64,000 nucleotides of DNA from Oscillospiraceae bacterium. Lineage in GTDB: Bacteria; Bacillota; Clostridia; Oscillospirales; Oscillospiraceae. The stretch spans positions 1-64,000 of the forward strand of contig JAFTYM010000018.1 of assembly GCA_017461585.1 (NCBI GenBank). Direction: 5' to 3'. The position numbers and the translations under genes are program-made. Positions 59,941 to 64,000 of this stretch are shown piece by piece. The first letter of the stretch is position 1; each line of letters starts with the position of its first letter. The notes beneath the pieces are model-generated. The model was not told the DNA's origin, ran no database searches, and saw only the letters and a list, made by a program, of their open reading frames with translations.

Positions 59941-62069
59941 ATGATTATTCATCACAGAGAATTTCCCAACAACAAGAAGTACACCATGGAGCTTGCAGGC
60001 CGTCCCCTCACTCTTGAGGTTGGCAAGCTTGCAGAGCTGGCAAACTCTTCTGTTCTCGTCTCCTACGGTGAGACAACAGTTCTCGTAACCTGCACAGCAT
60101 CCGCTCGTCCCAAAGACGGCATCGACTACTTCCCTCTCTCCGTTGACTTTGAGGAGAAGCTTTACGCAGTAGGCCGTATCCCCGGTGGCTACCTCCGCCG
60201 TGAGGGTCGTCCTTCCGAGCGCGGCATTCTTGCAAGCCGTATGATTGACCGTCCCATGCGTCCCCTCTTCCCCTCCGACCTTAGAAACGATGTTATCATT
60301 ACATGCACAGTTCTGGCAGTTGACCACAACAATTCTCCCGAGATCGCAGCTATGATCGGTGCATCTGCTGCTGTTTCCATCTCCGATGTTCCCTTCAACG
60401 GTCCTATCGCAGGTGTTGGTCTCGGCTACCACGATGGTGAGTATTTCATCAACCCCACTTGCGAGCAGCGCGAGATCTCCGATATGTACTGCACAATCGC
60501 AGCTACAGAGGGCAAGATCGTTATGATCGAAGCAGGCGGCGACCAGATCCCCGAGGATGTTATGTTTGAGGGTATCATGAAGGCTCACGAGGCAATAAAG
60601 CCCGTTGTTGCTCTCATCAACCAGATGGTAGAGGAAATCGGCAAGCCCAAGTTCACATACGAGAAGGCTTCCTTCAACGAAGAGCTTTTTGAGAAGATCG
60701 TAGAGAACTATTATGAGAAGGTCCAGTACTGCATGGACACAGACGACAAGAACGTTCGTGAAGAGCGTTACAATGTTGTTGTTAACGAGATGCTTGAGCA
60801 GTTCGGCGAGGAATATCCCGAAATCACAGCTCAGCTCGACGAGATCACATACAAGATTCAGAAGAAGGTAGTTAAGAACTGGCTCATGCAGGGCAAGCGT
60901 GTTGACGGCCGTGCAATGAACGAGATCAGACCTCTTGCTGCTGAAGTTGGTGTTCTGCCCAGAGTACACGGCTCCGGTCTGTTCACACGTGGTCAGACAC
61001 AGGTTCTCTCCGTTGCAACTCTTGCAACTATCTCCTCTGCACAGAAGCTTGACACAATCTTCGACGAAGAGTCCAAGCGCTACATGCACCACTACAACTT
61101 CCCCTCCTTCTCCGTTGGTGAAGCTCGTCCCAGCAGAAGCACATCCCGTCGTGAGTACGGTCACGGTGCTCTTACTGAAAGGCTCTTGAGCCTGTTATCC
61201 CCTCCATGGAAGAGTTCCCCTATGCAATCCGCGTAGTTTCCGAGGTTCTCTCTTCCAACGGTTCCACTTCTCAGGGCTCTATCTGCGGCTCCACACTTGC
61301 TCTTATGGACGCAGGTGTTCCCATCAAGGCTCCCGTTGCAGGTATCTCCTGCGGTCTTATCTCAGACGGCGACGACTGGACAACATTCATCGACATTCAG
61401 GGTGTTGAAGACTTCCACGGCGAGATGGACTTCAAGGTTGCGGGTACACACAAGGGTATCACAGCAATTCAGATGGACCTGAAGAACGACGGTCTTACAG
61501 CTGAGATCATCAAATCTGCTTTCGAAATCACACGTGAAGCTCGCATCCAGATCCTTGACGAGATCATGCTCCCCGTTATCTCCGAGCCCAGAACAGAGCT
61601 TGCTGCTTCTGCGCCCAAGATGATCTCCATGAAGATCAACCCCGACAAGATCCGTGAAGTTATCGGTTCCGGCGGTAAGGTCATCCAGAAGATCTGTGCA
61701 GACACAGGCGCTAAGATCGACATTGAGGACGATGGCAGCATCTTCATCTCCGCTATCGACATCGAGGCTTGCCGTGCAGCTAAGAAGACAATCGACAACA
61801 TTGTATTTGAGCCCGAAGTTGGCGCTCTGTACTACGGTCAGGTTGTTCGTATCCTCCCCATCGGCGCATTCGTCGAGCTTGCTCCCGGTAAGGACGGTAT
61901 GATCCACATCTCCAAGCTTGAAAACAAGCGCGTTGCTAAGGTTGAGGACGTTCTCAATGTTGGCGACTGGACATGGGTAAAGGTCACAGAGATCGACGAA
62001 AGAGGACGCGTAAACCTCTCCAGAAAGGACGCTATCAAAGAGCGTAAAGAAATGGGTCTTGAGGACTAA
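59941..62069 (+). CDS. pnp: Polyribonucleotide nucleotidyltransferase, interrupted by one-base deletion
   Basis: PNPase degrades mRNA phosphorolytically. Residues 1 to about 413 are read in one frame, and the rest in the next frame. At 61181-61182 the sequence GAAAGGCTCTTGAG lacks one G; with GGG the protein reads through to a normal 709 residues. In the present sequence the first frame ends at 61236 after about 18 wrong residues. The second part holds the rest of the second RNase PH domain, a KH domain ([12 protein letters not shown]) and an S1 domain ([17 protein letters not shown]), so all domains are intact. Start ATG 59941, after GAAAGGAG. Either a sequence or assembly error in a G run or a true mutation. 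Confidence 0.9.
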
Positions 62070-62166
62070 TTTGAGTTCATTAGAATAAAGTAAATATTTG
62101 GGGCTGTTCCTTTGTAGTATTATTTGCTATAATAAGAGCAGCCCTATTATTTTATTGGAGATACAT

Positions 62167-63420
62167 ATGTACGAAAAAATCACTCTGCCTAACGGCGTTA
62201 GAATTGTATACGAAAACATCCCCTACGTTCGCTCTGTATCCATGGGTATCTGGGTGGGTACAGGCTCACGTTTTGAAACCGCTGCAGAAAACGGCGCTTC
62301 ACACTACATAGAGCACATGCTATTTAAAGGAACTGCAAACCGCACAGCCGCGGAAATTGCCTGGGAGTCTGACAGCATCGGCGGTCAGATAAACGCTTTT
62401 ACAACCCGAGAGTGCACCTGTTTTTACGGACGTGTTCTCGACACGCACCTCGGTCAGCTGACAGACATTCTCTGCGATATGTTCTTTAACTCTAACTTCT
62501 CCGAAGAGGACGTTGAGAGTGAACGCGGTGTTATCTTTGAAGAGATCGACATGTACGAGGATACTCCCGATGATCTGGTTGCCGAGAGACATTTCGGCGC
62601 TGTGTTTAAGGGCAGCAGCCTTGCCCGCCCTGTTCTCGGCACCAAGAAAACTCTCTCTGCCATGACAAGTGACAGCCTCAAGACATACATGCGAGAGCAC
62701 TATGATGCAGGCTCTGTTGTTATCGCTCTGTCAGGCAGCTTTACAAGTGCTGACATTGACAGAATAGCCGCAAACTTCGGCAGTCTTGAGAAGAAAAAGA
62801 ACAACAAGCTTAAAGCTGCTGTATACAAGCCTGCAATAGTCACAAAACGCAAGAATATTGAGCAGAATCACATCTGCATTGGCTTTCCGGGCATTTCTAT
62901 CGCCTCTGAAGACCGTTTCGCATTTGTTATGATGTCCAGCATCCTTGGCGGAAGCATGTCCTCAAGGCTCTTCCAGACCGTCAGAGAGGATAAGGGACTT
63001 TGCTACAGCATTTACTCCTATTGTTCCAACTACTATAAAGAGGGCATTTTCTCTGTTTACACCGCCCTGTCCCGCGATACGGAGGAAAAAGCAATAAGAC
63101 TTATTAAGGATGTAATCACCGACTTTACAGATAAAGGTGTTACCGACGACGAGGTCAGATGTGTTTGCGAGCAGGCAAAATCCAACATTCTTATGGGACT
63201 TGAGTCCACCAGCACACGCATGCACAGACTAGGCCGCGGTGAGCTGTTTTCGGGACGCACGCAGGATGTGGACGAGATCTGCGCATGCTACGACAGAATT
63301 ACAAAAGAGGATATCAAGCGTCTTGCCGAAAAGCATTTAAATTTTGACAACGTTTCCTTCTCCGCTGTCGGCAAAACAGGCACTGCGGATTATTACTGTG
63401 AAATTCTTGGAGCTAAATAA
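62167..63420 (+). CDS. M16 family zinc peptidase
   Basis: A 417-residue pitrilysin-type protease with the inverted zinc motif HYIEHMLFKG (about residue 45) and downstream ESERGVIFEEI for the third ligand. It matches the YmxG/MlpA protease found after pnp in Bacillus. The ATG at 62167 follows GGAG by six bases. tadA starts two bases after its stop. Confidence 0.93.
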   Translation: MYEKITLPNGVRIVYENIPYVRSVSMGIWVGTGSRFETAAENGASHYIEHMLFKGTANRTAAEIAWESDSIGGQINAFTTRECTCFYGRVLDTHLGQLTDILCDMFFNSNFSEEDVESERGVIFEEIDMYEDTPDDLVAERHFGAVFKGSSLARPVLGTKKTLSAMTSDSLKTYMREHYDAGSVVIALSGSFTSADIDRIAANFGSLEKKKNNKLKAAVYKPAIVTKRKNIEQNHICIGFPGISIASEDRFAFVMMSSILGGSMSSRLFQTVREDKGLCYSIYSYCSNYYKEGIFSVYTALSRDTEEKAIRLIKDVITDFTDKGVTDDEVRCVCEQAKSNILMGLESTSTRMHRLGRGELFSGRTQDVDEICACYDRITKEDIKRLAEKHLNFDNVSFSAVGKTGTADYYCEILGAK

Positions 63421-63421
63421 T

Positions 63422-63868
63422 ATGACTCATGAAGAATATATGATGCAGGCGCTTGAGCTTGCAAAGGAGGCTGCCGCTGAGGGCGAAGTCCCCGTTGGCT
63501 GCGTTATTGTTTCACCCGAAGGCGAGATAATCGGCAGAGGTAAAAACCGTCGTGAGCAAAACTGCGACGCAACCGCACATGCCGAGGTTGAGGCTATAAG
63601 AGAAGCCAATAAGTACCTCGGCACATGGAGACTCCACGACTGCAGCATGTATGTGACACTTGAGCCCTGTCCCATGTGCGCAGGAGCTATTATAAATTCC
63701 CGCGTTACAAAGCTGTTTTACGGCAGCCGCGAGGAGCACTCCGGCTCCTGCGGAAGTGTTATAAATCTGTTTATGGAGCGCTACGGACACTCTCCACAAA
63801 TCGTCGGCGGTATTCTGGACGACGAATGTACCGATGTACTGAAAAAGTTTTTTGAAAATCTGAGATAA
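63422..63868 (+). CDS. tadA: tRNA-specific adenosine deaminase
   Basis: A 148-residue zinc deaminase that converts A34 of tRNA-Arg(ACG) to inosine. The active-site motif is DATAHAEVEAI with the proton-shuttling Glu, and the zinc cysteines are in LEPCPMCAGA. The C-terminal domain reads GSVINLFMERYGHSPQIVGG. GGAG lies at the end of the previous gene, so the two are coupled. Confidence 0.96.
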   Translation: MTHEEYMMQALELAKEAAAEGEVPVGCVIVSPEGEIIGRGKNRREQNCDATAHAEVEAIREANKYLGTWRLHDCSMYVTLEPCPMCAGAIINSRVTKLFYGSREEHSGSCGSVINLFMERYGHSPQIVGGILDDECTDVLKKFFENLR

Positions 63869-63870
63869 TT

Positions 63871-63903
63871 AAAAGCCATGAGTTTTTATAACTCATGGCT
63901 TTT
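63871..63903. terminator. Bidirectional terminator
   Basis: A 13-bp stem (63871-63883 with 63891-63903) with T tail, following tadA and the minus-strand frame at the right edge. Confidence 0.9.
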
Positions 63904-64000
63904 TCATTTAAGACATAGAAATGCAGCTGCTGCCCCAACGGCATCACCGTTATACCACGCAATTACTGTTCCGTCCATATCCCTTATCATATTTCTCCTT
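63904..64000 (-). CDS. Minus-strand open frame at the right edge
   Basis: An ATG at 63990 with AAGGAG at the very edge of the window (63995-64000) opens a 28-residue frame that ends with TGA right at the shared terminator. It reads DGTVIAWYNGDAVGAAAA near the middle, hydrophobic and Gly/Ala-rich. The frame stays open upstream to the window end, so it is either a genuine tiny gene or the C-terminal end of a longer gene cut by the window. No family recognised. Confidence 0.4.
   Translation of the reverse strand, partial: RRNMIRDMDGTVIAWYNGDAVGAAAAFLCLK

Noticed and set aside
61171..61190. Programmed -1 frameshift in pnp
   Set aside because: The zero-frame codons GAA AGG CTC do not form an X XXY YYZ slippery heptamer and no PNPase is known to need frameshifting; an indel is simpler.
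1..64000. CRISPR array, prophage, integrase, toxin-antitoxin pair or rRNA operon
   Set aside because: No regularly spaced direct repeats and no such genes or conserved rRNA stretches were recognised.

Overview
The window reads as chromosomal core-genome DNA of a low-to-mid GC anaerobic Bacillota, most likely class Clostridia and probably an Oscillospirales/Ruminococcaceae-type gut commensal. This rests on the hprK-murB-rapZ-yvcK-whiA block, the rpsO-pnp-M16 peptidase order, a PPi-type phosphofructokinase plus a membrane pyrophosphatase, a THF riboswitch in front of folT-folC, and a Mop-type aldehyde oxidoreductase with its iron-sulfur partners. Genes use the standard code, start mostly at ATG with strong AGGAGG-like sites, and are often separated by clean rho-independent hairpins. 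No phage, integrase, transposase, CRISPR array or rRNA was seen. One tRNA (Leu, CAA) is present.

Layout. 0-9 kb: a cysteine-rich small membrane protein and a cysteine desulfurase (minus), then mtaB, the serC-serA serine operon behind a near-consensus promoter with a palindrome in its spacer, and a run of a lipid kinase, ymdB, an SDR and yggS. 9-16 kb: an accessory-looking redox patch (SDR, Zn alcohol dehydrogenase, lone phosphopantetheinyl transferase, old-yellow-enzyme/dienoyl-CoA-reductase-like flavoprotein, alpha/beta hydrolase) and a DUF4352-like lipoprotein. 16-23 kb: a small HTH regulator, tRNA-Leu, a GlmU uridylyltransferase-only protein, prmA, a MATE pump, a GlmU-acetyltransferase-like beta-helix protein next to glmM, a 325-bp structured inverted-repeat element, and rodA. 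23-30 kb: tsaE-tsaB-upp, PPi-phosphofructokinase, class II aldolase, an ABC-F ATPase, a lipoprotein and rpmB. 30-38 kb: hprK-murB-rapZ-yvcK-whiA, an AEC permease, and folT-folC under a THF riboswitch. 38-43 kb: membrane pyrophosphatase, a GNAT enzyme and a large Ig-like surface protein. 43-49 kb: the Mop oxidoreductase, a large FAD/Fe-S/CCG protein and a tiny four-cysteine redox protein. 49-57 kb: M24 peptidase, DUF1643, an ArsP_2-type permease, an orphan peptide-binding lipoprotein, a class-M-like sirtuin and an MFS-LOG-TetR operon. 57-64 kb: mnmG, rpsO, pnp (broken by a one-base deletion in this sequence), an M16 peptidase and tadA.

How parts fit together. Cell-wall precursor supply (glmM, split GlmU-like pieces, murB, rodA, rapZ, yvcK) is spread through the middle. 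Central carbon flow uses a PPi-linked phosphofructokinase, and the membrane pyrophosphatase shows that PPi is used as energy currency. Folate uptake and polyglutamylation are joined in one transcript with a visible ligand-controlled translation switch. tRNA modification is well represented (mtaB, tsaE, tsaB, mnmG, tadA).

The best candidates for under-described biology are: the Mop/FAD-FeS-CCG/redox-protein triad with its palindrome-marked promoter; the apparent split of GlmU into two separate proteins beside glmM; the class-M-like sirtuin lacking its usual partners; the short-chain dehydrogenase with Asn in place of the catalytic Lys; the Cys/acid-rich membrane-anchored protein beside a cysteine desulfurase; and the nested inverted-repeat element at 21.9-22.2 kb.
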